From DATAVB01 sp040414495 (lineage in GTDB: Bacteria > Actinomycetota > Actinomycetes > Mycobacteriales > QHCD01): 12,567 bases of DNA. The notes below the pieces were generated by a model. The model had not been told where the DNA came from and searched no databases. It saw only the letters and a list, made by a program, of their open reading frames with translations. Positions 1 to 6,391 of the stretch are shown here, piece by piece. The translations under genes were made by a program, and so were the position numbers. Position 1 is the stretch's first letter. Each line of letters starts with the position of its first letter. The stretch is taken from assembly GCA_040414495.1 (NCBI GenBank), contig JBEDUI010000032.1, positions 1 through 12,567 of the forward strand, given 5' to 3'.

Positions 1-46
1 TCGGGCAACGGTTGAGTCGAGCATCGGGCTTGTTCGTCAGGAAACG

Positions 47-77
47 AAAAAGCCCTGCGATTATGTGCTCGCAGGGC
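47..77 (-). terminator. Intrinsic terminator closing the rib-his operon
   Basis: Positions 52-60 and 69-77 form a perfect 9-bp inverted repeat (GCCCTGCGA / TCGCAGGGC) with an 8-nt loop. Read on the minus strand, the hairpin is followed directly by five T (47-51) and then CGTTTC. This is the classic rho-independent layout and fits the end of the minus-strand operon whose last gene stops at 262. Weaker outer pairing (10-19 with 79-88) could extend the structure. Confidence 0.85.
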
Positions 78-116
78 CCGACTCGACCGGTCTGCGTCGA
101 CGCCGAAGCGAACGAC

Positions 117-139
117 AAACACCCCGCTGCGGCGGGGTG
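117..139 (-). terminator. Second, upstream terminator hairpin
   Basis: Positions 120-127 and 132-139 form a perfect 8-bp GC-rich stem (CACCCCGC / GCGGGGTG) with a 4-nt loop. On the minus strand only a short TTT (117-119) and then GTCGTT follow, so it is a weaker terminator than the hairpin at 47-77, with which it stands in tandem. It could also be an mRNA 3'-end stabilising structure. Confidence 0.5.
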
Positions 140-261
140 GACCGGACCCGGTCACCAAAGGCGGCTCGGGTGGGAGGGGACTCCACTTGCACTCCCCCGA
201 CTAGTCGAGGGCGGTCGCGCCAGCCAGGATAGCAGCCGGAGCGCCGTGTCTCACATCGTGG

Positions 262-756
262 TCAACCGTCGGCGCGTCCGGATGCTTCCCCGGTCGGCGA
301 CCCCGGCTGGGCACCGTACGTCTCCTGCAACGCCCGCAGCGCGCGTACGGTCTCGACCGCCCGAGTTCCGTCGGTAGCGCGTACCGCCATCACGGCCAGG
401 ATGTCGCCGTCGGGGAATTCGAGCGTCGCCCAGGGCGAGCGGTCCTCGAATCGCACCGCGGCCACCAGCCGCCACGGCACGTCGTGCGTACCGAACGCGT
501 TGCGGATCCACAGCCGTTCGGTGTCTGCCCGCAGCCGCGACCGCGCGGGCACCATGATCCCGGCCGCGATCGCGACACCGAGGATGAACAGCGCGATCTG
601 GTCGGCGACCCCGAACGTGCTGTGACCCGAACCCTGGCGCAGCAGCACCGCGGCGATGGTGAAAAGAACAAAAACGATGCCGGCCGCGGTCAGGCACCAC
701 CGGCGCAACCGCTCCGGACGGGCGGTGATCGGCACGGATACGGATGGTGCGGTCAC
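262..756 (-). CDS. Small membrane PH-domain (bPH-type) protein
   Basis: A 164-aa protein of unknown function. Two hydrophobic segments (about residues 22-40 and 53-70) form a membrane hairpin. They are followed by a soluble domain (about 74-150) with the pattern of bacterial PH-like proteins (R-L-R-A-D ... L-W-I-R-N ... V-P-W-R-L-V-A-A-V-R-F-E-D) and a polar tail rich in Gly and Pro. Small PH-domain membrane proteins commonly sit next to hisG and the rib genes in actinobacteria, so the placement supports the call. The start is GTG at 756-754, which overlaps the TGA of the upstream transporter gene (GTGA, 4 bp). This implies translational coupling. It is the last gene before the terminators. 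The domain assignment is by pattern recognition and the biochemical role is unknown. Confidence 0.8.
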   Translation of the reverse strand: MTAPSVSVPITARPERLRRWCLTAAGIVFVLFTIAAVLLRQGSGHSTFGVADQIALFILGVAIAAGIMVPARSRLRADTERLWIRNAFGTHDVPWRLVAAVRFEDRSPWATLEFPDGDILAVMAVRATDGTRAVETVRALRALQETYGAQPGSPTGEASGRADG

Positions 757-1694
757 GGTTCCAGTGTGCCGGGCAGCTCGGCGGGCCGTGCGCGCGGGAT
801 CCGACCGGCGATCGAAACCGCGACGAACGTGAGCAGCACGCCAACCACGACCGTGGGTGTCACAACGCCGTGGTGCGCCGGTATCACCAGGTCGATCGCG
901 ACCGCGGCGGCGAGCTGACCGGCGATCAAACCCAGGACCAGGCGGAACACGCCGAGTACCCGGACCGCCAACACGGTCGCGAAGATGACGACCACGCCGA
1001 TCGTGCCGCCGAGATACAGCCACCACTGGCTCGGCCATTCGTGCGGGCCGGGATGACCGAACACCGCGACCAGCCCGTACCCGACGAGCAACACGATCGT
1101 CCCGACGATGCCGTTGACCGCCGTGGCGACCCAGGCATCGCCGACCTCCTGCTGCACGGTGCCGTTGAACGCCTGCTGCAGCGCGCCGCCGAGCCCGATC
1201 GCGGCCGCGGCGACGAGCAGCGGGATCGACACCGACTTCGCTCCCCCGGACTGGGCGATCACCACCGCGACGATGGCCAACGCGCCGCCGCCCAGCCGTA
1301 AGGCGGTGACCTGGCGGCGGTGGCCGGGCCCGAGACCGAGCCGGTCGACCGCGAGTCCGCCGGCCGTCTGCCCGGCGACCGTGCCGATCGTGAAGAGCGC
1401 GACACCGATGTGCGGGACCACCAGCGTCGCGCCGACGACGAACATCGCCCCGAACGCGCCGCCGGAGTACCGCCACCACGGCAGTCGAAGCGACGTCACC
1501 TGCCGCGGCCGCTGCCAGGTCCTGCGCCGGGACAGGCAGATGCTCAGGGTGATCGTGATGCCGAGCCCGTTGGAGATAATGCTCGCCAGCCACGGCTGGC
1601 CGAGGTCGCTACCCAGCTGCGAGTTGATCCGCGACTGGACCGCCAGCAGACCGCCGACCGCGACAACGACGGGCAGCGCGACCGCGGGTTTCAA
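753..1694 (-). CDS. DMT-superfamily transporter, duplicated YdcZ/DUF606 type
   Basis: A 313-aa integral membrane protein with about ten hydrophobic helices. It is visibly two homologous halves: residues 20-121 (Q-S-R-I-N-S-Q-L-G ... W-W-R-Y-S-G-G-A-F-G ... A-G-Q-T-A-G-G-L) and 173-270 (Q-Q-A-F-N-G-T-V-Q-Q ... W-W-L-Y-L-G-G-T-I-G ... A-G-Q-L-A-A-A). Single-domain YdcZ (DUF606) proteins are about 140 aa, so this is the fused double form, presumed to act as an inner-membrane exporter. The substrate is unknown. The start is TTG (1694-1692), overlapping the hisG TGA as TTGA. No ATG or GTG occurs in frame nearby and no clear Shine-Dalgarno is present, so initiation probably depends on termination of hisG. 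It ends in a GTGA overlap with the PH-domain gene. A link to histidine or flavin metabolism is only inferred from position. Confidence 0.85.
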   Translation of the reverse strand: MKPAVALPVVVAVGGLLAVQSRINSQLGSDLGQPWLASIISNGLGITITLSICLSRRRTWQRPRQVTSLRLPWWRYSGGAFGAMFVVGATLVVPHIGVALFTIGTVAGQTAGGLAVDRLGLGPGHRRQVTALRLGGGALAIVAVVIAQSGGAKSVSIPLLVAAAAIGLGGALQQAFNGTVQQEVGDAWVATAVNGIVGTIVLLVGYGLVAVFGHPGPHEWPSQWWLYLGGTIGVVVIFATVLAVRVLGVFRLVLGLIAGQLAAAVAIDLVIPAHHGVVTPTVVVGVLLTFVAVSIAGRIPRARPAELPGTLEP

Positions 1695-2566
1695 TCGACG
1701 ATCTTGCCGATCGGTAGCTCGAGGATGTCGAACGCGCCGGCGGACTTCAGCGCCGGAATCAGCTCGTTGATCCCGGCCTTCGGCACGACCGCCTCGACCG
1801 CGGAGTGCTCGCCCGAGGCGAGGTTCATCAACGTCGGCGAACCGGCCGACGGGATGATCTCCAGCACCTTGTTCAGGTCGGCCTGGGCGACGTTGAGCTT
1901 GAGCAGCACCTTGCCGCGGGCCTGGATAGCGCCGCGCAGCAGCAACGCGATGTCCTCCATCGCCGCCCGCTTGGCCGGGTCCTCGTACGCCTCCCGGTTC
2001 GCGACCAACTCGGTGTAGCTGGTGAGCAACGTGCCGATGATCTTCAGCCCGGCCTTACGCAGCGAGGAACCGGTCTCGGTCAGATCCACGATCGCGTCGA
2101 CGATGTCCGGCACCTTGGCCTCGGTCGCGCCGGCCGAGGGAACGATGACGGCCTTGACGCCGGCTTCCTCGAAATAGCGCCGGGTCAGCTCCGGGACCTC
2201 GGTCGAGACGCGGACGCCGTCGGGCAGGTCGCTGACCTGCTCGGCCGGGTGCGACTGCGGGACCGCGAGCACGATCCGGACCGGGCGCGCGCTGACCTTG
2301 CTGTACTGCAATTCGCCCAGGCTCACCACGTCCGAGCCGGTTTCGGCGATCCAGTCCCGGCCACAAATACCGAGATCGAAAAGCCCCTGCTGCAGGTAAA
2401 TCGGGATTTCCTGCGGGCGAAGAAAACGCACCCGGTCAACCCGGGAATCGTCAATTGACGCGTGATAGTCGCGGTCACTGCCGCGCTGTACAGACAGGTC
2501 GGCGGCGGCAAATAGTTCGAGCGTGGCTTTTTCCAGCGAGCCCTTGGGAAGGACAAGCGAAAGCAT
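1691..2566 (-). CDS. hisG: ATP phosphoribosyltransferase, long form
   Basis: This enzyme condenses ATP and PRPP to phosphoribosyl-ATP, the first and feedback-regulated step of histidine synthesis, in the cytosol. The 291-aa length and the C-terminal regulatory domain (about 212-291, with the conserved S-P-T-L-M-N-L around 243-249) mark it as the long, hexameric, HisZ-independent type. Other landmarks are the N-terminal L-P-K-G-S-L (6-11), G-I-C-G-R-D-W (67-73) and the PRPP-binding D-L-T-E-T-G-S-S-L-R (161-170). It starts with ATG at 2566-2564. The only Shine-Dalgarno-like sequence (AGAGGA) lies inside a small hairpin just upstream. It follows ribH after 61 bp and overlaps the downstream transporter start by 4 bp. 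The pyrophosphohydrolase gene hisE, often immediately upstream, is absent. Confidence 0.97.
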   Translation of the reverse strand: MLSLVLPKGSLEKATLELFAAADLSVQRGSDRDYHASIDDSRVDRVRFLRPQEIPIYLQQGLFDLGICGRDWIAETGSDVVSLGELQYSKVSARPVRIVLAVPQSHPAEQVSDLPDGVRVSTEVPELTRRYFEEAGVKAVIVPSAGATEAKVPDIVDAIVDLTETGSSLRKAGLKIIGTLLTSYTELVANREAYEDPAKRAAMEDIALLLRGAIQARGKVLLKLNVAQADLNKVLEIIPSAGSPTLMNLASGEHSAVEAVVPKAGINELIPALKSAGAFDILELPIGKIVD

Positions 2567-2627
2567 GACGAGAGATCCTCTCGAAGGAAGGGGTTTTGGG
2601 AGTTGCTACGAGTCGTAGGTGCTCAGC
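2567..2627 (-). promoter_or_regulatory. ribH-hisG leader with two hairpins, one masking the hisG RBS
   Basis: This is the only sizeable gap inside the operon. It holds two perfect small dyads: 2606-2618 (CTACGA-C-TCGTAG on the minus strand) and 2569-2583 (CGAGAG-GAT-CTCTCG). The second contains the purine-rich AGAGGA that should serve as the hisG ribosome binding site, and it ends two bases before the ATG. Between the hairpins the RNA is an unstructured C/A-rich stretch. Neither hairpin is followed by a T-run, so this is not a terminator. A translational switch or an RNA processing site is inferred; only the dyads are seen directly. Confidence 0.45.
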
Positions 2628-3107
2628 TCAGCTGCGATGTCGCAGTTGACGCAGCACGACCGCCGTGTCGAGCGCCGCCACGGTAGCCTCCCATCCCTTA
2701 TCCTCCGCGCTGCCGGGCCGTCCGCTCCGGTCTAACGCCTGCTCCACGGTGTCACATGTCAGTACGCCGTTGCCGACCGGGGTCGACTCATCCAACGCGA
2801 CCCGGGTCAAACCGGCCGTCACCGCGTCGCACACGTACTCGAAATGCGGCGTACCACCGCGGATCACAACCCCGAGCGCCACCACCGCGTCGTGTTGCCT
2901 GGCCAGTTCCTGCGCGACCACCGACAGCTCGATCGACCCGGGAACCCGTACCACTTCCGGCGCCTCGATCCCGGCCTTGACCGCCGCCGCGACTGCCCGT
3001 TCGACCAGTACGTCGACGATGTCGGCGTGCCATGTGGTCGCCACGATGCCCAGACTCAAACCGTGCGCGTCCACTGTGGACAGATTCGGTCGGCCCTCAC
3101 CGCTCAT
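2628..3107 (-). CDS. ribH: 6,7-dimethyl-8-ribityllumazine synthase
   Basis: RibH condenses 3,4-dihydroxy-2-butanone 4-phosphate with the ribitylaminopyrimidine to give lumazine, the penultimate step of riboflavin synthesis. The 159-aa length is typical for the icosahedral or pentameric enzyme. Landmarks are I-V-A-T-T-W-H near residue 21, V-P-G-S-I-E-L (55-61), A-L-G-V-V-I-R-G-G-T-P-H-F-E-Y-V (78-92) with the catalytic His88, and D-E-S-T-P-V-G-N-G-V-L-T (106-117) followed by E-D-K-G-W-E-A near the C-terminus. The ATG start (3107-3105) lies one base after the ribBA stop, so the two genes are translationally coupled. The C-terminus is a short basic tail. No unusual substitutions were noticed. 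Confidence 0.97.
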   Translation of the reverse strand: MSGEGRPNLSTVDAHGLSLGIVATTWHADIVDVLVERAVAAAVKAGIEAPEVVRVPGSIELSVVAQELARQHDAVVALGVVIRGGTPHFEYVCDAVTAGLTRVALDESTPVGNGVLTCDTVEQALDRSGRPGSAEDKGWEATVAALDTAVVLRQLRHRS

Positions 3108-3108
3108 C

Positions 3109-4356
3109 TCAGGCCTCCCGGGCCGGATTCAGCTCCGGCAGGTCGGGCAGTACGTGACCCATCCGGTCGCGTTTGGTCGTCAGGTACGTCAGGTTTTCCG
3201 CGGTCGCGTGCACCGGCATCGGCACCCGTTCGCTGACCCGCAGCCCGTGCGCTTCCAGTCCGGTCTGCTTGGCCGGGTTATTGGTCAGCAGCCTTACGCC
3301 GCTGACGCCGAGGTCGGCCAGGATCGCCGCCCCGATGCCGTAGTCGCGGCCGTCGGCGGGCAGGCCCAGTTCCAGGTTCGCGTCGACCGTGTCCGTCCCG
3401 TTGTCCTGCAACCGGTACGCCCGCAGCTTGTGCAGCAGGCCGATCCCCCGACCCTCGTGGCCGCGCAGGTACAGCACCGCGCCGCGTCCGGCCGCCGCGA
3501 CCGAGGCCAGCGCCGCCTGCAGCTGCGGACCGCAGTCGCAGCGCAGTGACCCGAAGACGTCACCGGTCAGGCACTCCGAATGCACCCGTACCAAGGGATC
3601 GGGGCTGGCGGCGACATCGCCGAGGACCAGCGCCACGTGCTCGCGGCCGTCCGGAATGCTGCGGTACCCGATCGCTGTGAAGACGCCGTGCTCGGTCGGC
3701 AGCCGGGTCTCGATTTCCCGCTCGACCGTCGGGCGCGGCGGGTCGTGCCGGCGGCGGTAGGCGATCAGGTCGGCGACCGACAACAGGACAAGACCGTGTT
3801 CGTTGGCGAACTCGGTCAGCTGCGGCAGCCGCTGCATCGTGCCGTCGTCGTTGACCAATTCGGCCAGTACGCCGGCCGGCTGCAGTCCGGCCAGCATCGC
3901 CAGATCGACCGCGGCCTCGGTATGCCCAGTCCGGGACAGCACGCCGCCGGCGGCCGCGCGCAACGGGAAGATGTGGCCGGGCCGGCTCAGGTCCGCGGCG
4001 GTGGTGCTCGGGTCGGCCAGAGTGTTGATGGTGTGCGCCCGCTCGGCCGCCGAGATGCCGGTCGTGATCCCGGCCCGCGCGTCGGTGGAGACGGTGAACG
4101 CGGTCTGCCGGCGATCGGTGTTCGTGTGGTGCATCGGTGGTAGGTCCAGGCGCAGGCAAGCGGCGGCGGTCAGCGGTACGCAGACCACGCCGCTGGTGTG
4201 CCGGATCATGAACGCCAGCAGCTCCGGCGTCGCATGCTGGGCGGCGAAGATCAGATCGCCCTCGTTCTCCCGGTCCGCGTCGTCGACCACGACGACCGGA
4301 CGTCCGGCCGCGATCTCCGCGACGGCTTTCTCGACCAACTCGTCCGACGTACTCAT
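3109..4356 (-). CDS. ribBA: Bifunctional DHBP synthase / GTP cyclohydrolase II
   Basis: This enzyme makes both riboflavin precursors: DHBP from ribulose-5-phosphate (RibB domain, about 1-205) and the diaminopyrimidine from GTP (RibA domain, about 206-405). RibB landmarks are D-D-A-D-R-E-N-E-G-D-L (25-35), T-D-A-R-A-G-I-T-T-G-I-S (91-102) and R-P-G-H-I-F-P-L (125-132), followed by G-H-T-E-A-A-V-D-L (144-152). RibA landmarks are R-V-H-S-E-C-L-T-G-D (257-266) and the zinc-binding cysteines Cys262, Cys273 and Cys275 (S-L-R-C-D-C-G). They also include R-G-H-E-G-R-G-I-G-L (298-307), A-D-G-R-D-Y-G-I-G-A (334-343) and T-N-N-P-A-K (358-363). The 415-aa length is normal for the fusion. The ATG at 4356-4354 overlaps the ribM TGA (ATGA). 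All expected motifs look intact, so both activities are likely. Confidence 0.97.
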   Translation of the reverse strand: MSTSDELVEKAVAEIAAGRPVVVVDDADRENEGDLIFAAQHATPELLAFMIRHTSGVVCVPLTAAACLRLDLPPMHHTNTDRRQTAFTVSTDARAGITTGISAAERAHTINTLADPSTTAADLSRPGHIFPLRAAAGGVLSRTGHTEAAVDLAMLAGLQPAGVLAELVNDDGTMQRLPQLTEFANEHGLVLLSVADLIAYRRRHDPPRPTVEREIETRLPTEHGVFTAIGYRSIPDGREHVALVLGDVAASPDPLVRVHSECLTGDVFGSLRCDCGPQLQAALASVAAAGRGAVLYLRGHEGRGIGLLHKLRAYRLQDNGTDTVDANLELGLPADGRDYGIGAAILADLGVSGVRLLTNNPAKQTGLEAHGLRVSERVPMPVHATAENLTYLTTKRDRMGHVLPDLPELNPAREA

Positions 4357-4988
4357 GCCGTCGCTCCTTCCACCTGCGGGTGCCGCGAACGCAGCGCCCA
4401 GTCACGAATACCGATCGCGCACAGAACCAGAAACACGCCGTAGACCGCACCACTGACGACCAGACCGTGGGTCCATGCCAGCGGCACGCCGACCAGATCA
4501 ACCAGCACCCACACCAGCCAGAACTCGACCCAGCCGCGGGCCTGCGCCAGCGTGGCCACCACGCTGCCGATGAAGATGTACGCATCGGGGATCGGCGCCC
4601 ACGAGGCATGCGTGACATCAAGAATGGTCGCGAAGGCGGCCGTACCCACCGCCAGCGCGGCGATCAACAGCAGCCGTTCACGATTGTTGGCGAACCGCAC
4701 CGTGACCTCGGAACTGGTCCGCATACCGCGCATCCAACGCCACCAGCCGTAGGCAGCCATCACCCCGAGCACGACCTGCCGGCCGGCGTTGCCGCCCAGG
4801 TGCGCGCTCACGCTGGCGCCGAACAGCAACACACAGGAGATGATCTGCACCGGCCAGGTCAACAGCGACCGGCGTACCGCCAGCGCCACGGTCAGCAGCG
4901 CGCAAATGTTGCCGACCAGATCGGACCAGCGCACAGTCTGCGCGCCGACCGAGAAAGCGGCCGCATTCGCCCAACCGAACCAACTCAT
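4353..4988 (-). CDS. ribM: PnuC-family riboflavin transporter RibM
   Basis: A 211-aa PnuC-family membrane protein with about six to seven hydrophobic helices. Family signatures are Y-G-W-W-R-W-M-R-G (80-88) and G-W-V-E-F-W-L-V-W-V-L-V-D-L (152-165) followed by V-P-L-A-W. PnuC proteins move NMN or nicotinamide riboside, but members encoded inside actinobacterial rib operons behind an FMN riboswitch (RibM, also called PnuX) take up riboflavin by facilitated diffusion. The order ribE-ribM-ribBA-ribH here matches that of Streptomyces rib clusters, which supports riboflavin as the substrate. It starts with ATG at 4988-4986, overlapping the ribE stop (ATGA), and ends in an ATGA overlap with ribBA. 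The polar loop around residues 88-103 is likely cytoplasmic. The substrate is inferred from context. Confidence 0.9.
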   Translation of the reverse strand: MSWFGWANAAAFSVGAQTVRWSDLVGNICALLTVALAVRRSLLTWPVQIISCVLLFGASVSAHLGGNAGRQVVLGVMAAYGWWRWMRGMRTSSEVTVRFANNRERLLLIAALAVGTAAFATILDVTHASWAPIPDAYIFIGSVVATLAQARGWVEFWLVWVLVDLVGVPLAWTHGLVVSGAVYGVFLVLCAIGIRDWALRSRHPQVEGATA

Positions 4989-5581
4989 CGGGCGCCCCCG
5001 GCGAGCAGGCGCTGCACGTACTTGGCCAGGACGTCGACCTCGAGGTTGACCGCGTCACCGACCTGCCGGCGACCGAGCGTGGTGCGGGCCAATGTGGTGG
5101 GGATGAGCCCTACGGAGAATTCAGAATCGGTGGCCTCAACGACGGTCAGGCTCACGCCGTCGACGGCAATCGAGCCCTTTTCGGCGACATAGCGGGCCAA
5201 CTGCGGCGGAAGCGCGAACCGTACGGTCTCCCAGGCTTCGCTGGGAATGCGTTCGATAACGCGGCCGACGCCATCGACGTGGCCCTGCACGATGTGGCCG
5301 CCTAGTCGGCCATCGACCGGGACCGGGCGTTCGAGATTTACCGGATCCCCCGGCTTTAATGCGCCGATGCTGGTGCGGTGCAGCGTCTCGGCCATGACGT
5401 CGGCGCGGAAACTCGTCGGGTCGCCATCGATGACGGTGAGGCATACGCCGTTGACCGCGATCGACTCGCCCTCCCGGGCGCCTTGTGCCACGGTCGGCGC
5501 TGCGATCGTAAGAACCGCGGCGTCAGCCGTTTTGTCGAGTCTGACGGCCTCGCCCAGCTCTTCCACGATGCCGGTGAACAT
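4985..5581 (-). CDS. ribE: Riboflavin synthase, alpha subunit
   Basis: RibE dismutates two lumazines to riboflavin and the ribitylaminopyrimidine. The 198-aa protein shows the two tandem lumazine-binding barrels of the family. The N-terminal barrel has M-F-T-G-I-V-E-E (1-8), G-E-S-I-A-V-N-G-V-C-L-T-V (38-50) and, at its end, G-G-H-I-V-Q-G-H-V-D-G (94-104). The C-terminal barrel has K-G-S-I-A-V-D-G-V-S-L-T-V (135-147) and L-I-P-T-T-L-A-R-T-T-L-G (159-170), followed by a C-terminal helix (V-D-V-L-A-K-Y). The ATG at 5581-5579 is preceded by a strong GGGGAGGAG Shine-Dalgarno that is buried in a hairpin downstream of an FMN riboswitch. It is the first gene of the operon, so FMN should repress it and, through coupling, the genes behind it. 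Confidence 0.97.
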   Translation of the reverse strand: MFTGIVEELGEAVRLDKTADAAVLTIAAPTVAQGAREGESIAVNGVCLTVIDGDPTSFRADVMAETLHRTSIGALKPGDPVNLERPVPVDGRLGGHIVQGHVDGVGRVIERIPSEAWETVRFALPPQLARYVAEKGSIAVDGVSLTVVEATDSEFSVGLIPTTLARTTLGRRQVGDAVNLEVDVLAKYVQRLLAGGAR

Positions 5582-5586
5582 CCGCT

Positions 5587-5619
5587 CTCTCCTCCCCGCT
5601 GCTGCGGGGTCGTGGAGAG
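5587..5619 (-). promoter_or_regulatory. SD-sequestering hairpin (riboswitch expression platform)
   Basis: On the minus-strand RNA, CTCTCC (5614-5619) pairs with GGAGAG (5587-5592), and CCCCGC (5604-5609) pairs with GCGGGG (5594-5599) across a 4-nt AGCA loop. This gives a 12-bp stem with one small internal asymmetry. The stem covers the whole ribE Shine-Dalgarno. No T-run follows, so control is probably at translation initiation. A possible competing helix pairs CGCCCGC (5625-5631) with GCGGGTG (5674-5680), which overlaps the 3' strand of riboswitch P1. Another 6-bp dyad sits at 5658-5672. The pairings are visible in the sequence; the switching mechanism is inferred. Confidence 0.75.
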
Positions 5620-5677
5620 GGGACGCGGGCGAGGACGACGCTGAGCCGTCGCGACAACCCGGAAAATCCGGGCCACC

Positions 5678-5806
5678 CGCACGCTACCTCCCATCCGGAC
5701 TTTCACCGTCGGTGCCGGAATTTCACCGGCTCAACCGCTGACTGGCTGCCAGCGGGTCGCGGACTGTAACCGCCGGTTCGGAATTACACCGACCCCGGAG
5801 CGCGCG
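5678..5806 (-). promoter_or_regulatory. FMN riboswitch (RFN element)
   Basis: This minus-strand element carries the conserved FMN aptamer blocks in order: GGGGTCGGTGTAATTCCG, the CCGGCGGTTACAGTCCGCGA block, a variable stem (CCGCTG...CAGCGG, 5735-5755), GCCGGTGAAATTCCGGC, and then CCGACGGTGAAAGTCCGGAT with GGGAGG. Closing helix P1 pairs CGCGCGCT (5799-5806) with AGCGTGCG (5678-5685), 8 bp with one G-U. It lies about 100 nt ahead of ribE, which fits FMN-dependent repression of the riboflavin operon. Confidence 0.96.
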
Positions 5807-5816
5807 AACTGCATGT

Positions 5817-5822
5817 CTTGTA
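5817..5822 (-). promoter_or_regulatory. Possible -10 element of the rib operon
   Basis: TACAAG on the minus strand matches TATAAT at four of six positions and lies about 10 bases ahead of the first base of riboswitch helix P1, where transcription should begin. No good -35 hexamer is visible at normal spacing. This is offered mainly because a promoter must lie in this stretch. Confidence 0.25.
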
Positions 5823-6060
5823 GTGAAGTCTGCCACGCCTGCCTGCGTTGCGGGAGCGGACGCGACGCCTCTCACAATTCACTGGGCGCCGCGAGAATTC
5901 CCGATAGTTCTGTTCGTTCCGCGTTGCGGCGTTGGTATGGACTGTGTCAGTCGGATGTCTCGCGCGACTAGCGGAGCTTGCTGCCTGCGGATCGCAGGTC
6001 GCGATGCGTTGCCGCGATCGCTAAATCCGCGAGCTCCCAGCCACGCCGATACCAGGCCCA

Positions 6061-6111
6061 TGATCGTGATGGCGCTCGTACGCATTTCCTTGACAAAAGC
6101 CATCACGATCA
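6061..6111. repeat. 13-bp perfect inverted repeat
   Basis: TGATCGTGATGGC at 6061-6073 is the exact reverse complement of GCCATCACGATCA at 6099-6111, with a 25-bp spacer. Each arm contains one copy of the GATCGTGA/TCACGATC octamer shared with the palindrome at 6205-6254. Confidence 0.9.
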
Positions 6112-6204
6112 ATGTCGCTGGCCCTGCCGTACGCCACATCCACCCCACAGACCACACCGGACCGAGCCGCGCGACGCACCGCGACTCGAACGCGCCGATT
6201 TCAA

Positions 6205-6254
6205 GATCGTGAGCAGATTCAGTACCGAATTCGGTACCAAATCCGCTCACGATC
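6205..6254. repeat. 50-bp near-perfect palindrome
   Basis: The 50 bases pair in strict register around 6229/6230. The outer arms are GATCGTGAGC (6205-6214) and GCTCACGATC (6245-6254), then one mismatch, then GATT/AATC, then two mismatches, then a 16-bp perfect core GTACCGAATTCGGTAC (6222-6237). In total 22 of 25 pairs match. In single-stranded form this would be an almost uninterrupted cruciform or hairpin. No T-run flanks it. Confidence 0.9.
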
Positions 6255-6274
6255 ATGGTCGGGCGTACGGAGAA

Positions 6275-6364
6275 TCGGTCGCGGCCAGAAACGCCAGCCA
6301 AGCACTCACGATCAGGCTCCGGCGGGGGCAACGGGCGAGTCGGTGCGGCCAGAGACGTCAGGCA
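6275..6364 (+). repeat. Imperfect 25-bp direct repeat pair
   Basis: Positions 6275-6300 (TCGGTCGCGGCCAGAAACG...) and 6340-6364 (TCGGTGCGGCCAGAGACG...) align with a few substitutions and a one-base indel, offset by about 65 bp. A fifth TCACGATC octamer lies between them (6306-6313). This could be a decayed local duplication. Confidence 0.5.
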
Positions 6365-6391
6365 CAGACGCGGTTGCAGGACCGGGCGCAG

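Larger units (their letters stand above)
5807..6391. other. Non-coding stretch between rpe and the rib operon
   Basis: This 585-bp gap has no convincing gene. Open frames crossing it lack recognisable domains and run through the inverted repeats. It should contain the 3' end of the rpe transcript and the promoter of the rib operon. What can be seen is a cluster of dyads: a 6-bp hairpin at 5984-5998, a 13-bp inverted repeat at 6061-6111, a 50-bp imperfect palindrome at 6205-6254, and an imperfect direct repeat at 6275-6364. The 8-mer TCACGATC (or its complement) occurs five times between 6062 and 6313. No hairpin carries a T-run, so no intrinsic terminator was identified. Confidence 0.7.

Noticed and set aside
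140..261. tRNA or other structured RNA gene in the G-rich 3' flank
   Set aside because: I found no T-loop consensus or cloverleaf pairing; only a short 6-bp dyad at 140-153 is visible.
262..1593. A long minus-strand open frame of about 440 codons continuous with the PH-domain gene
   Set aside because: Its upstream two-thirds is an Arg/Gly/Ala-rich shadow of the transporter gene in another frame. Only the last 164 codons resemble a protein, and they begin at a GTG coupled to the transporter stop.
6061..6111. Intrinsic terminator for rpe
   Set aside because: The stem is good but the loop is 25 bases and no T-run follows on either strand.
5879..6331. A 150-codon minus-strand open frame in the rpe-rib gap
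   Set aside because: It reads straight through the palindromes, has no clear ribosome binding site or domain, and its composition looks like translated non-coding DNA.
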